A stretch of 46,276 bases of DNA from Leifsonia poae (lineage in GTDB: Bacteria; Actinomycetota; Actinomycetes; Actinomycetales; Microbacteriaceae), in contig NZ_BSEN01000003.1 of assembly GCF_027921845.1 (NCBI RefSeq), positions 1 to 46,276 of the forward strand, given 5' to 3'. Positions 15,681 through 22,962 of the stretch are shown here, piece by piece; the stretch's first letter is position 1; every line of letters begins with the position of its first letter. The notes beneath the pieces were generated by a model that was not told the DNA's origin, made no database searches, and worked only from the letters and a program-made list of their open reading frames with translations. The position numbers were made by a program, and so were the translations under genes.

Positions 15681-16757
15681 ATGTCCGCACATCGCGTCGC
15701 CCCCCTGCTCCCACCGGTGCAGCGTCCTCGATTCTGGCCGCCCGCGACCCTGTGGAAGCATCTCGGCTCCCACCTGCTGATCCCGCTCATCCTCGGAGCC
15801 GGGATGGCGCTCGCCTACCTCGGGGCGTTCCACCAGCCGGCGCCGCACGACCTCCCGGTCGCGATCGTGGGCGAGGGGCCGGCCGCGCAGGTGTTTGCGC
15901 AGACCATGAACGACAAGGCGTCGACCGAGCTCGACGTCACCACGGTCAGCACGGCCGCGAAGGCGCGCGACCTCGTTGAGCACCAGAAGCTCGCGGCGGC
16001 CTATGAGGTGGACGGCGGACACGCGACGATCATCGTGTCGACGGCCTCGTCGGAGACCGTCGCGTCCGCTGCCCAGAAGATCTTCCTTCCCATCGCCTAC
16101 GAGCAGAAGCTGCCCGTGACGGTCGATGACGTGCGGCCGACCGGCGTGCACGACAGCACCGGTCAGGGACTGTTCTTCCTGATGGTGGCCCTCACGGTCG
16201 GCTCCTACGCCGCCGCGATCGCCATCGCCGCGGTCGCGGGCAAGCTCGGGATCGGCTGGCGCGTCGCGATCTCCGCAGCCACCGGACTCGTCATCGCAGG
16301 CATCGGCGCCGTCGTCGCGGGCCCCATCTTCCAGGTGCTGAACGGCAACGAGTGGAGCATCTGGCTGCTCGCCTCGCTCTACTCGTTCGGCATCATCACG
16401 ATCGGCGTCGGGCTGCATCCGGTTCTCGGGCGGTGGACGACGCCGACGCTGACGATCCTCTTCGTCATGCTGAACATCACCAGCTGCGGCGGCATCTTCC
16501 CGCAGACCATGCAGCCGGCGTTCTTCGCCGGGCTCAACACGTTCTGGAACGGCGCGGCCTGGCTGGATGCAGCCCGTTCGCTCACGTACTTCCCGGGCCA
16601 GGTCTTCGGATTCGACGGGCTGCGCCTCGCGCTCTGGGCGACGGCGGGCGTCGGGCTCATCGCGGTCACGCACCTGCTCAGCGTCCGTCGGCGCCGAATC
16701 GCCGACGAGAGCATTGCGGTCACGCGCGAAGAAGAGGAGTCGGTGGTCGCTGCGTAG
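15681..16757 (+). CDS. YhgE/Pip-like membrane protein, probable exporter
   Basis: This 358-residue membrane protein has one transmembrane helix near residues 30-52, an extracytoplasmic domain to about 175, and then five or six helices to about 340. The C-terminus is basic and then acidic. This layout resembles the YhgE/Pip and DUF3533 group related to ABC-2 permeases, often linked to drug or lipid export; no ATPase is encoded nearby. The ATG at 15681 follows AGGA by seven bases. It is divergent from the MarR repressor across two operators, so induction by a toxic ligand is the likely regulation. The exact substrate cannot be inferred. Confidence 0.75.
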   Translation: MSAHRVAPLLPPVQRPRFWPPATLWKHLGSHLLIPLILGAGMALAYLGAFHQPAPHDLPVAIVGEGPAAQVFAQTMNDKASTELDVTTVSTAAKARDLVEHQKLAAAYEVDGGHATIIVSTASSETVASAAQKIFLPIAYEQKLPVTVDDVRPTGVHDSTGQGLFFLMVALTVGSYAAAIAIAAVAGKLGIGWRVAISAATGLVIAGIGAVVAGPIFQVLNGNEWSIWLLASLYSFGIITIGVGLHPVLGRWTTPTLTILFVMLNITSCGGIFPQTMQPAFFAGLNTFWNGAAWLDAARSLTYFPGQVFGFDGLRLALWATAGVGLIAVTHLLSVRRRRIADESIAVTREEEESVVAA

Positions 16758-16767
16758 CCGAATGCAG

Positions 16768-16799
16768 GCGGCCGGTCGGACGGCGTGCGGGCCGGCCGC
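16768..16799. terminator. Bidirectional terminator
   Basis: GCGGCCGG (16768-16775) pairs with CCGGCCGC (16792-16799) around a 16-nt loop and is followed by TTCT on the plus strand. It lies in the 61-bp gap between convergent genes. Confidence 0.65.
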
Positions 16800-16818
16800 T
16801 TCTCAGTCAGCTGCAGTT

Positions 16819-17427
16819 CTAGTCGGCCGCCGCCCGGGCGCGGTGCGCCCGCACCTTGGCCCGATTGCCGCAGCGCTGCATCGAGCACCAGCGTCGGTTG
16901 CCGCTGCGAGAGGTGTCGAGGTATACCAGGCGGCAGTCGTCCGCCGAGCACTCCCGGATACGGCCGCCCGCCTCGGCCCCGAAGAGCCGCACGGCGTCGC
17001 GGGCGACGGTTCCGAGCGCCTGATGCGGCCGCGCGTTGCTGCGCCCGGCCTGACGCCCGCCCCCGGCGAGCACCGGCGGGATGTCGGGCATCGCAGCGAA
17101 GAGGTTGACGATGTCGATGTCGTCGGGTGCGAGACCGTCGCCGTCGCTCGCCTGGCGGGCCAGCCGCCCGATGGAGGAGCGCAGCGTGCCGGCATCCGTG
17201 AACTCGCGCTCGCCGGCGGTCGGAGCCACCTCGGGGAATCGATCGGTCAGCCAGTCGTTCAAACCGGCGGCGTCGCGTACGGTCTCCCGCTGCTCCCCTG
17301 GATGGTCGGGGCCGCCGGTGTACGCGAAGTCGAGGGCCAGCGATCCCGAGTCGAACCACCAACGCTGGCCGTCGCTCGAATCCATCCATTGACCGGTACC
17401 GCGGGGCAGGATCGATTCTGTAGCCAT
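16819..17427 (-). CDS. CGNR zinc-finger / ABATE-domain protein
   Basis: This 202-residue protein has an N-terminal ABATE (stress-induced transcription regulator-like) domain and a C-terminal CGNR zinc finger. The finger's cysteines appear in RECSADDC and RRWCSMQRCGNR near residues 158-190, followed by a basic DNA-binding tail. Such proteins are putative transcription regulators in Actinobacteria, but the target is unknown. The start is the ATG at 17427; TATGTT (17434-17439) lies exactly 6 nt upstream and no ribosome binding site is visible. The -10 sits inside an imperfect palindrome, which suggests autoregulation. Confidence 0.88.
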   Translation of the reverse strand: MATESILPRGTGQWMDSSDGQRWWFDSGSLALDFAYTGGPDHPGEQRETVRDAAGLNDWLTDRFPEVAPTAGEREFTDAGTLRSSIGRLARQASDGDGLAPDDIDIVNLFAAMPDIPPVLAGGGRQAGRSNARPHQALGTVARDAVRLFGAEAGGRIRECSADDCRLVYLDTSRSGNRRWCSMQRCGNRAKVRAHRARAAAD

Positions 17428-17428
17428 C

Positions 17429-17447
17429 TAACCAACATATTCGGTTA
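17429..17447. promoter_or_regulatory. Leaderless promoter inside a palindrome
   Basis: The 19-bp sequence TAACCAACATATTCGGTTA has perfect 5-bp outer arms and encloses the -10 (TATGTT on the minus strand) of the CGNR gene. A protein bound here would block RNA polymerase. Confidence 0.5.
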
Positions 17448-17490
17448 CGCGATCGCGGCAGTAATCGGCCGGCCAGGCGTCGGACCAGGC

Positions 17491-17516
17491 GTCAGGCGGT
17501 GGCGTCAGGCGGTGGC
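17491..17516. repeat. 13-bp tandem duplication over a stop codon
   Basis: GTCAGGCGGTGGC occurs twice in tandem. The stop codon of the RibD/DHFR-like gene (17505-17507) lies in the second copy, and the first copy is downstream of it. It looks like a recent slippage event. Confidence 0.8.
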
Positions 17517-18062
17517 GTACTCCAGGTGCACGACGCCGTTCTCGTAGACGTCGGACGCCGCGAGCGCGAGCTTCGTCGTCACTCCGTCCGTTCCCAGCAG
17601 CCGTTCCCCCGTGCCGCGCACGACCGGATACACGAACAGGTGCAGCGCATCGACGAGCCCGTCGGCGAGGAGCGCCCGCACGAGCGATCCGCTGCCGCTG
17701 ATGTAGACGGCACCCTCGACGCTGTCCTTCAGGGCGCGGATGGCCCCGGGATCGTATGCGCCGAGCGAGCGGGAGTTGCGCCAGACGGTCGCGCAGTCCC
17801 CATCGCTCAGTGACGAGCTCACGACCCACTTCTCGGTGTCGTTGAAGAACGGCGCGCCCGGGTCTTCGTCGGCCGTGCGGCCCGACCATGCCGGCGCGAA
17901 CATCTCGAACGTGCGCCGGCCGAGCAGGATGGCGTCCGCCCCACCCGTGATCGCCGCGAGCGCCTCGCCCATCCTCGGGTCGAACCCGAACTCGAACGTC
18001 CAGCTCGGGTCTTCGTACACGCCGTCGAGCGCGACGAACTCGTGCACTGCGATCGTCCCCAT
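17505..18062 (-). CDS. RibD C-terminal/dihydrofolate-reductase-like protein
   Basis: This 185-residue cytosolic protein belongs to the RibD C-terminal domain group that shares the dihydrofolate reductase fold and binds NADPH. Family motifs are the N-terminal VHEFVALDGV, the central AILLGRRTFEMF near residue 50-61, and GSGSLVRALLADGLVD near 120. These stand-alone versions are common in Actinobacteria and their substrates are mostly unknown. The ATG at 18062 has AGGAGAGGAG upstream. It is divergent from the hydrolase-cupin pair. The stop codon is embedded in a 13-bp tandem duplication. Confidence 0.88.
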   Translation of the reverse strand: MGTIAVHEFVALDGVYEDPSWTFEFGFDPRMGEALAAITGGADAILLGRRTFEMFAPAWSGRTADEDPGAPFFNDTEKWVVSSSLSDGDCATVWRNSRSLGAYDPGAIRALKDSVEGAVYISGSGSLVRALLADGLVDALHLFVYPVVRGTGERLLGTDGVTTKLALAASDVYENGVVHLEYATA

Positions 18063-18108
18063 CACCGGCTCCTCTCCTGTTGTCGGTGTCATCGAAAGGC
18101 GTCCCATC

Positions 18109-18137
18109 ATCGTGGTCGAACTCTGCGTGGTCGTCAA
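18109..18137 (-). promoter_or_regulatory. Promoter of the RibD/DHFR-like gene
   Basis: On the minus strand TTGACG (18132-18137), a 17-bp spacer and CACGAT (18109-18114) match a housekeeping promoter reasonably well. The predicted transcript start is about 40 nt before the gene. Confidence 0.5.
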
Positions 18138-18221
18138 TCGACCAGCGGCCCGCCGCCCCATTGCCACGGTCCAGCCTTCGTGCGAACATGAGCGATACTC
18201 ACACCCGGCGACCTCCCCCAC

Positions 18222-18234
18222 TTCGAATATCGAA
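18222..18234. promoter_or_regulatory. Palindrome next to a ribosome binding site
   Basis: TTCGA-ATA-TCGAA is a perfect inverted repeat that overlaps the GAAAGGA ribosome binding site of the hydrolase gene. It could be an operator. Confidence 0.4.
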
Positions 18235-18244
18235 AGGATCACTC

Positions 18245-18979
18245 ATGACCGATGCATCCGCCTCGTCACCGACCGTTGTGCTCGTCCACGGAGCATTCGC
18301 CGACGCGGGAAGTTGGGCCGCCCTCAGCGAACTGCTCCTCGCGGCCGGTGTGCGCGTCCTCGCTCCCGCCAACCCGCTGCGTGGAATCGCCAGCGACGCG
18401 GCGTACACCGCCAGTGTGTTCGCACAGATCGACGGGCCCGTCCTCGCCGTCGGACACTCGTACGGGGGCGCGGTGATCTCGAATGCTGCAACGCATGCCA
18501 GCAACGTGGTCGGCCTGGTCTTCGTCGCCGCCTTCGCCCCGGACGAGAACGAGGTTCTCGGCGAGGTCGAAGGGACCTCTCGCGACAGCGTGCTGGGGCC
18601 GGCACTGCTTCAGCGCACGTTCCCCACCGGCTCGGGCGCCGAGACCGCCGTCGAGCTCTACGTGAATCCCGAGTCGTTCCATCAGGTGTTCGCGGGCGAC
18701 CTGCCCGAGGCGCAATCCGCCGTGCTCGCGGCATCCCAGCGGCCGGTGGCTGCGTCGGCTTTCGACGAGAAGTCCGGTACCCCCGCGTGGAAGACGTTGC
18801 CGTCGTGGGCCGTGGTCGCCACCGGCGACACAGCGGCAGGCGCCGACGTGATCCTGTCCATGGCAAAGCGGGCCAACGCGACAATCACCGAGCTGGAGGG
18901 GTCGCACGTCATCATGATCTCGCAGCCGCGAGCCGTCGCCGACGTCATCCTCACGGCGCTCAAGGCGGTCTCGCAGTGA
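18245..18979 (+). CDS. Alpha/beta hydrolase
   Basis: This 244-residue alpha/beta hydrolase has the oxyanion-loop motif VLVHGAFADAGSW (residues 12-24) and the nucleophile elbow GHSYGG with Ser72. A C-terminal catalytic histidine is at His221, and Asp195 is the likely acid. It is cytosolic, since no signal peptide is present. It resembles EstC/salicylate-esterase-type hydrolases, but the substrate is not readable. The ATG at 18245 follows GAAAGGA. Its stop codon overlaps the GTG of the cupin gene, so the two are translated together. Confidence 0.9.
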   Translation: MTDASASSPTVVLVHGAFADAGSWAALSELLLAAGVRVLAPANPLRGIASDAAYTASVFAQIDGPVLAVGHSYGGAVISNAATHASNVVGLVFVAAFAPDENEVLGEVEGTSRDSVLGPALLQRTFPTGSGAETAVELYVNPESFHQVFAGDLPEAQSAVLAASQRPVAASAFDEKSGTPAWKTLPSWAVVATGDTAAGADVILSMAKRANATITELEGSHVIMISQPRAVADVILTALKAVSQ

Positions 18980-19350
18980 CGCAGCAACCGCCCGGATCCG
19001 AGACGCCGGACGACGCCCTCGCCAGCAAGCTCAAACGGACAGAACTGCAGCGCCAGGAGTCCTCGGTTCCGGGGCGGGAGATCGTCCAAGTGCTCACCGA
19101 GATCCCCGCGGGCGTGGAATCCGGGTGGCACACACACCCCGGCGAGGAGGTCGGCTACATCCTCGAAGGAACCGTCGAGATGAAGATCGCCGGGCGCGCA
19201 TCGTTGACGTTGCACGCCGGCGACCCGTTCCTCATGCCCCCGGGCACGCCGCACAACGCACTCGACCTGGGACCCGGAACCGGCCGGATGCTCTCGACCT
19301 ACTTCGTCGAGACCGGACGGCCGCTGGCCTCGTTCGTGGACATCACGTAG
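18976..19350 (+). CDS. Single-domain cupin protein
   Basis: This 124-residue cupin has both classical motifs: the metal-binding WHTHPGEEVGYILEG (His-x-His-x3-Glu) near residue 48 and GDPFLMPPGTPHNALDLG near 78. The metal ligands are intact, so it is a likely metalloprotein. It starts with GTG at 18976, overlapping the hydrolase stop as GTGA. The pairing suggests that both act on the same small molecule or that one controls the other, but the sequence does not say which. Confidence 0.88.
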   Translation: MTQQPPGSETPDDALASKLKRTELQRQESSVPGREIVQVLTEIPAGVESGWHTHPGEEVGYILEGTVEMKIAGRASLTLHAGDPFLMPPGTPHNALDLGPGTGRMLSTYFVETGRPLASFVDIT

Positions 19351-19397
19351 GACGACGGCCACGATGGCGTCGCGAGCCTGTCGCGCGACCATCTGGG

Positions 19398-19409
19398 CAT
19401 AATAGGCGG
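19398..19409 (+). promoter_or_regulatory. Leaderless promoter of the GNAT gene
   Basis: CATAAT (19398-19403) lies exactly 6 nt before the ATG at 19410. The bases between, AGGCGG, could alternatively act as a weak ribosome binding site, although they are too close. Confidence 0.55.
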
Positions 19410-20027
19410 ATGACCGCTACGCGCCCCGACCCTGCGCTCCCCCTCGACGGCGCCACCGTGCGCCTGCGGGCCCTCACCTTCGCGGATCTCCCGGATCTCT
19501 TCGACGCGATCGGGCATCCGGAGGTCTTCGCCGGAGGCTGGGGTGGCGGGCCTGCAGCCTACCGCGACACCTACGAGGAGTGGCGCTCGTTCATCGTGGA
19601 CTATCTGCAGTGGGATGCGGGCAACGTCTACGTGATCTGCCTGCGCGACCAGGGGGACAGGATCGTCGGTACCTCGACGCTCGGAGACTTCGACCTCGCG
19701 AACGAGTCGGCGCACATCGGCTGGACCGCCTACGCGCCCGAGGTCTGGGGCACGCGCGTCAACGCCGAGACCAAGCTCCTGATGCTCGGGGCCGCGTTCG
19801 ACAACGGCTTCGAGCGGGTCAAGCTCCAGGCCGACGTGCTGAACGCCCGCTCCCGCGCCGCGATCGAACGGCTGGGCGCGAAGCCGGAGGGAGTGCTCCG
19901 GCACACCCAGCGCCGAGCCGACGGCACGTGGCGCGACACGGCGGTGTTCTCTGTGCTGCGCGAGGAGTGGCCGGAAGTTCGCGCCGGGCTCGAGTCACGA
20001 CTGGCGAAGCCGCCGGTCGACGCCTAA
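19410..20027 (+). CDS. GNAT N-acetyltransferase (RimJ/RimL-like)
   Basis: This 205-residue GNAT acetyltransferase has the RimJ/RimL-type start TVRLRALTFADLPDLF and the segment AHIGWTAYAPEVWGTRVNAETKLLML, which holds the acetyl-CoA region. The substrate-side helix VLNARSRAAIERLGAKPEGVLR is also present. It transfers an acetyl group from acetyl-CoA, with an unknown acceptor. The ATG at 19410 is supported by the CATAAT hexamer 6 nt upstream. Its TAA stop overlaps the TAG stop of the convergent SprT-like gene by four bases. Confidence 0.9.
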   Translation: MTATRPDPALPLDGATVRLRALTFADLPDLFDAIGHPEVFAGGWGGGPAAYRDTYEEWRSFIVDYLQWDAGNVYVICLRDQGDRIVGTSTLGDFDLANESAHIGWTAYAPEVWGTRVNAETKLLMLGAAFDNGFERVKLQADVLNARSRAAIERLGAKPEGVLRHTQRRADGTWRDTAVFSVLREEWPEVRAGLESRLAKPPVDA

Positions 20028-20551
20028 GCGGGCCCTAGACGCGGCGGGCCGTCGAGCTCGCTGGCGGCGGAGGCGGCCATGCGCCGCTGCGCCGGCGAGA
20101 CCTCGCGGTGCTGCCAGGAGATGAGGTTCGCCGCGTCGAACCGGCGTGAGCACGCACCGCAGGCGAGCGCGCGCGCCGGCTTGCGGTAGCGGTAGTGCGT
20201 GTGGCCGCTGGGGCAGGTGCCGACCCAGGGCGCCAGGTCGTCCGCGATCGCGCCGCCGTGCAGGCGCTTGCCCTCGTAACCGAGATCCAGCGCGATGGTC
20301 CGCCAGCGGGGACCGTGACCGGCGCGGGATCCGGCGAGCGCATGCGCAACCTCGTGCAGCAGGATCTGATGGATCTCGTCGTCGTCGTAACGCGAGGCGA
20401 GGTACCGGGAGACCGTGATGCGCTTCGCGGTGTAGTTGCAGAGTCCGGCGCGGGTCTTGGCGTTGTCGAAGTCGAACGACCACACCTGCGTGTCCAGATG
20501 CAGCGCGATCAGGGCGTTCGCCCAGCGCCGCACCCGATCGAGTTCGGCCAT
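20024..20551 (-). CDS. SprT-like zinc metalloprotein
   Basis: This 175-residue SprT-like protein has the zinc-protease motif HEVAH (His66-Glu67-x2-His70) with a likely third ligand at His79. A C-terminal zinc ribbon is formed by Cys113 in GTCPSGH and Cys131-Cys134 in CGAC. In eukaryotes SPRTN removes DNA-protein crosslinks; the bacterial role is less certain. The ATG at 20551 has GGGGAG eight bases upstream. It is convergent with the GNAT gene and downstream of the TPR gene on the same strand. Confidence 0.9.
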   Translation of the reverse strand: MAELDRVRRWANALIALHLDTQVWSFDFDNAKTRAGLCNYTAKRITVSRYLASRYDDDEIHQILLHEVAHALAGSRAGHGPRWRTIALDLGYEGKRLHGGAIADDLAPWVGTCPSGHTHYRYRKPARALACGACSRRFDAANLISWQHREVSPAQRRMAASAASELDGPPRLGPA

Positions 20552-20662
20552 CAGCGCTCTCCCCGTGTGCGGGGCATCGTCGCGGCCGGTTCCATCATGT
20601 CCCGCATCCTACGCGGTGACACCGACCCCGTTCCAGGGCCGAGCCGCCGTGATCCGCCCGGA

Positions 20663-21217
20663 TCAGCGGGCATCGTCCCCGGCATCCGGCTTCTTCGCCG
20701 CCGAGTTCTCGTCGACGAACGACTGCACGACGGCGACGGCGATGAGGGAGCTCTCGATCTCGGTGGGCGATGCACCCAGCTTCTCGCGCAGGAAGACGGC
20801 GGCGGTGACGTCGGCGAGCGCGTTCTCGTAGTCTTTCGCGTCGAAGTAGGCCTTGCCGCGGTTCTGCGCCGCAAAGGCCTCGAGAGCGGTCCACTCGTGC
20901 GCGCGGGACTCGTCGACGCATCCGGTGAGCTCGGTGATCGCCTCATCGAGCTTGCCCTGGAACTGCAGCACCTGCGCCCGGCGCACCCGAGCGCCGAGAA
21001 GCTGCTCGCGATCGCCCGTGAAGCGCGCCTGTCGCACCGCCTCGTTCGCCACATCCATCGCCTCGTCGAGGCGGTTCAGCAACCGGAGCAGCACCGCCTT
21101 CTCATTGAGCGCGCTGAGGCTCCGCAGGCTTCCGAGTTCGTCGAGACGGAGACCGGCGGCGCGGAGGTCGACGCGTTCGCGAAGAGTGGACGGATCGTAG
21201 CCGAGAATGATGCTCAG
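20663..21217 (-). CDS. TPR-repeat protein with a probable CTG start
   Basis: This helical protein contains at least three tetratricopeptide-like repeats, for example NRLDEAMDVANEAV, GKLDEAITELTGCV and KDYENALADVTAAV. It is probably a protein-protein interaction module. The first canonical start is GTG at 21094 (143 residues), but this cuts through the first helix of the first repeat. The open frame continues upstream, with GC-rich third positions and helix-like sequence (LDELGSLRSLSALNEK), as far as CTG at 21215-21217. GGAG stands seven bases before that CTG, giving 184 residues. ATC and ATT codons at 21209-21211 and 21206-21208 are alternatives. It follows the sugar dehydrogenase gene by 33 bp on the same strand. 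Confidence 0.7.
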   Translation of the reverse strand: MSIILGYDPSTLRERVDLRAAGLRLDELGSLRSLSALNEKAVLLRLLNRLDEAMDVANEAVRQARFTGDREQLLGARVRRAQVLQFQGKLDEAITELTGCVDESRAHEWTALEAFAAQNRGKAYFDAKDYENALADVTAAVFLREKLGASPTEIESSLIAVAVVQSFVDENSAAKKPDAGDDAR

Positions 21218-21247
21218 GGTTCTGCTCCAGGTCGGTGGTACCCCACC

Positions 21248-21253
21248 AGACTA
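21248..21253 (-). promoter_or_regulatory. Possible -10 before the TPR gene
   Basis: TAGTCT on the minus strand overlaps the stop codon of the sugar dehydrogenase gene and would give a leader of about 20-25 nt ending at the CTG. No good -35 is visible, so read-through from upstream is an alternative. Confidence 0.3.
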
Positions 21254-22438
21254 GCCCGGCTGGCTGAGCGACTGCGCCGGTACCAGGGGAATCTTGAGGA
21301 GCTTGTCATCGCCGTCGCGCGGGCTTCCGCGGCCATCCGTGTTGTTCGTGAGCATCCACAGGTCGTTGCCGTGCACCACGACGTCGCGCAGCCGCCCGAA
21401 GTCGCCGTCGAAGAACGCCTTGACGGTCACCGGAGCGTGTCCTGCCGTCGGCCAGATCGTCCAGAGCCGCTCGCCGCCGAGCCCGGCCATGAAGATGGTG
21501 TCCCCCGCGATGGCCAGACCGCTCGGGCTCGCCTCGTCGGTCGGCCACTGGTAGACGGGATCCTTGTACTTGGGATCCTTGCCGATGCCCTCGACGTTCG
21601 GCCAGCCGTAGTTGGAACCGGCCGTGATGATGTTGAGCTCGTCCCAGGTGTTCTGCCCGAACTCGCTCGCCCACATGGTGCCGTACGCGTCCCAGCCGAT
21701 CCCCTGCGGGTTGCGATGCCCGTACGACCACACGGGCGAGCCGGGGAAGGGGTTGTCGGCGGGCACGCCGCCATCCGGGGTCAGGCGCAGGATCTTGCCG
21801 CCGAGCGACGTGAGGTCTTGGGCGTTCGAACCGTTGGAGGCGTCGCCCGCGGTGACGTAGAGCATCCCGTCGGGCCCGAAGGCGATCCGGCCGCCGTCGT
21901 GATTCGACGCCTTCGGGATGCCCGTGATCACGTTGACCGGCGCGCCGATCGCATAGCTGCCCGGAACGCCGGTGAGGGGCAGCTTCACGACGCGGTTGTC
22001 GTCGTCGGTGGTCTCGTAGGCGTACAGGAAGGGCGGCGCGGAGACCTTCTGGACGGCGAGGCCCAGCAGGCCGCCCTCGCCGTCGTGCTCGACGCCCGGC
22101 ACGGTGCCGGCCGTGCGCAGTTCGCCCTGCGGCATCCGTTCGATGATGGTGCCGTCGTCCCGCTGACTGATCAGGGTGGAGCCGCTCGCGAGCGGCACGA
22201 TCGACCAGGGTGCATCCAGGCCGCTGGCGAGTGTCGTCGTGTGGCCGCTCGGCTGCCACGGGATGGCGGGGACCGCGGTCGATGTGCTCGACGGGGTCGG
22301 GCGCGGGGTGGGGGTGACGGTGCGCGTCGCGGTGGGCTTCGGCGATGGCTGCGTGCATCCCGTCAGCGTGATCGCAGCGGCGAGCACACCCACCAGAATC
22401 ACCGCAGCCGTCCTGACCCCTCGATGCCCTCGGCTCAT
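21251..22438 (-). CDS. PQQ-dependent sugar dehydrogenase-like lipoprotein
   Basis: This 395-residue exported lipoprotein has a signal peptide with lipobox LTGC at about residues 25-28 and a Thr/Pro-rich linker. A six-bladed propeller of the soluble glucose/sorbosone dehydrogenase family follows. Family features are LDAPWSIV, HDGEGGLLGLA, KASNHDGGRIAFGPDG, YGHRNPQGIGWD and SNYGWPN. The enzyme would oxidise aldoses outside the membrane with pyrroloquinoline quinone, although many actinobacterial members have no proven cofactor. The ATG at 22438 has GGGAGG eight bases upstream. The TPR gene follows closely. Confidence 0.9.
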   Translation of the reverse strand: MSRGHRGVRTAAVILVGVLAAAITLTGCTQPSPKPTATRTVTPTPRPTPSSTSTAVPAIPWQPSGHTTTLASGLDAPWSIVPLASGSTLISQRDDGTIIERMPQGELRTAGTVPGVEHDGEGGLLGLAVQKVSAPPFLYAYETTDDDNRVVKLPLTGVPGSYAIGAPVNVITGIPKASNHDGGRIAFGPDGMLYVTAGDASNGSNAQDLTSLGGKILRLTPDGGVPADNPFPGSPVWSYGHRNPQGIGWDAYGTMWASEFGQNTWDELNIITAGSNYGWPNVEGIGKDPKYKDPVYQWPTDEASPSGLAIAGDTIFMAGLGGERLWTIWPTAGHAPVTVKAFFDGDFGRLRDVVVHGNDLWMLTNNTDGRGSPRDGDDKLLKIPLVPAQSLSQPG

Positions 22439-22529
22439 GGCGCCGCCTCCCTCTCCGACTGCGCTTCGTGCTGGTCATCGTAATGCTGCGCGGTGCGAAG
22501 ACGTACAGGTCGGGATGCCCGAACGCGCG

Positions 22530-22561
22530 AGCGCCCCTCCGGATCATCCGGGAGGGGCGCT
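22530..22561 (-). terminator. Second of two tandem terminators
   Basis: AGCGCCCCTCC and GGAGGGGCGCT form an 11-bp stem. It lies downstream of another hairpin at 22572-22603 and before the sugar dehydrogenase gene, so it insulates that gene from transcription of the DUF427 gene. Confidence 0.75.
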
Positions 22562-22571
22562 TGCGCAAAGA

Positions 22572-22603
22572 GCCTCCGACCCGTCTATGGACGGATCGGA
22601 GGC
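22572..22603 (-). terminator. First terminator after the DUF427 gene
   Basis: GCCTCCGA pairs with TCGGAGGC and, after one mismatch, CCGTC pairs with GACGG around a TATG loop, giving 13 bp. It starts 16 nt after the DUF427 stop. The minus strand then reads TCTTTG. Confidence 0.8.
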
Positions 22604-22618
22604 CGGGTCGATGACCCT

Positions 22619-22921
22619 CTACTCGACGACCTGCACGTCCTTCCAGAACGCGACGTAGTTGCTGTAGTCCTTGCCGACCCGCTCGAACGAGCTGGGGTAC
22701 GGCGTGGGATAGCTCCACGCGCGGTCCTGCAGCAGGGCGCCGCCGTCTTTCACGGAGAAGTACTGGCACTCGCCCTTCCACGGACACGTGTACGGGGTGT
22801 CGCTCTTCTCGAGCAGGTCGGCGTTGACGCTGGCCGGCGGAAAGTACCAGTTGCCTTCGATGCGGATGAGCTCCGACTCCGGGGCTTCGGCGATGACGGT
22901 GTCGTTCAGAACAGCTTTCAT
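22619..22921 (-). CDS. DUF427 family protein
   Basis: This 100-residue DUF427 protein shows the family motifs RIEGNWYFPP, TPYTCPWKGECQYFSV and AWSYPTPYPSSF. DUF427 proteins are small beta-rich cytosolic proteins of unknown function. The Cys-Pro-Trp-Lys-Gly segment is the most conserved part. The ATG at 22921 has AGGAGG seven bases upstream. It is followed by two tandem terminators and preceded by the ComB-like gene on the same strand. Confidence 0.92.
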   Translation of the reverse strand: MKAVLNDTVIAEAPESELIRIEGNWYFPPASVNADLLEKSDTPYTCPWKGECQYFSVKDGGALLQDRAWSYPTPYPSSFERVGKDYSNYVAFWKDVQVVE

Positions 22922-22962
22922 GGGTGAACCTCCTGCATTCGGCAACACGGGAGGTGCACCGA

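Noticed and set aside
15666-16673. Minus-strand open frame opposite the MarR-linked membrane protein
   Set aside because: It is a shadow, rich in Arg/Asp, while the plus-strand reading has clear transmembrane helices.
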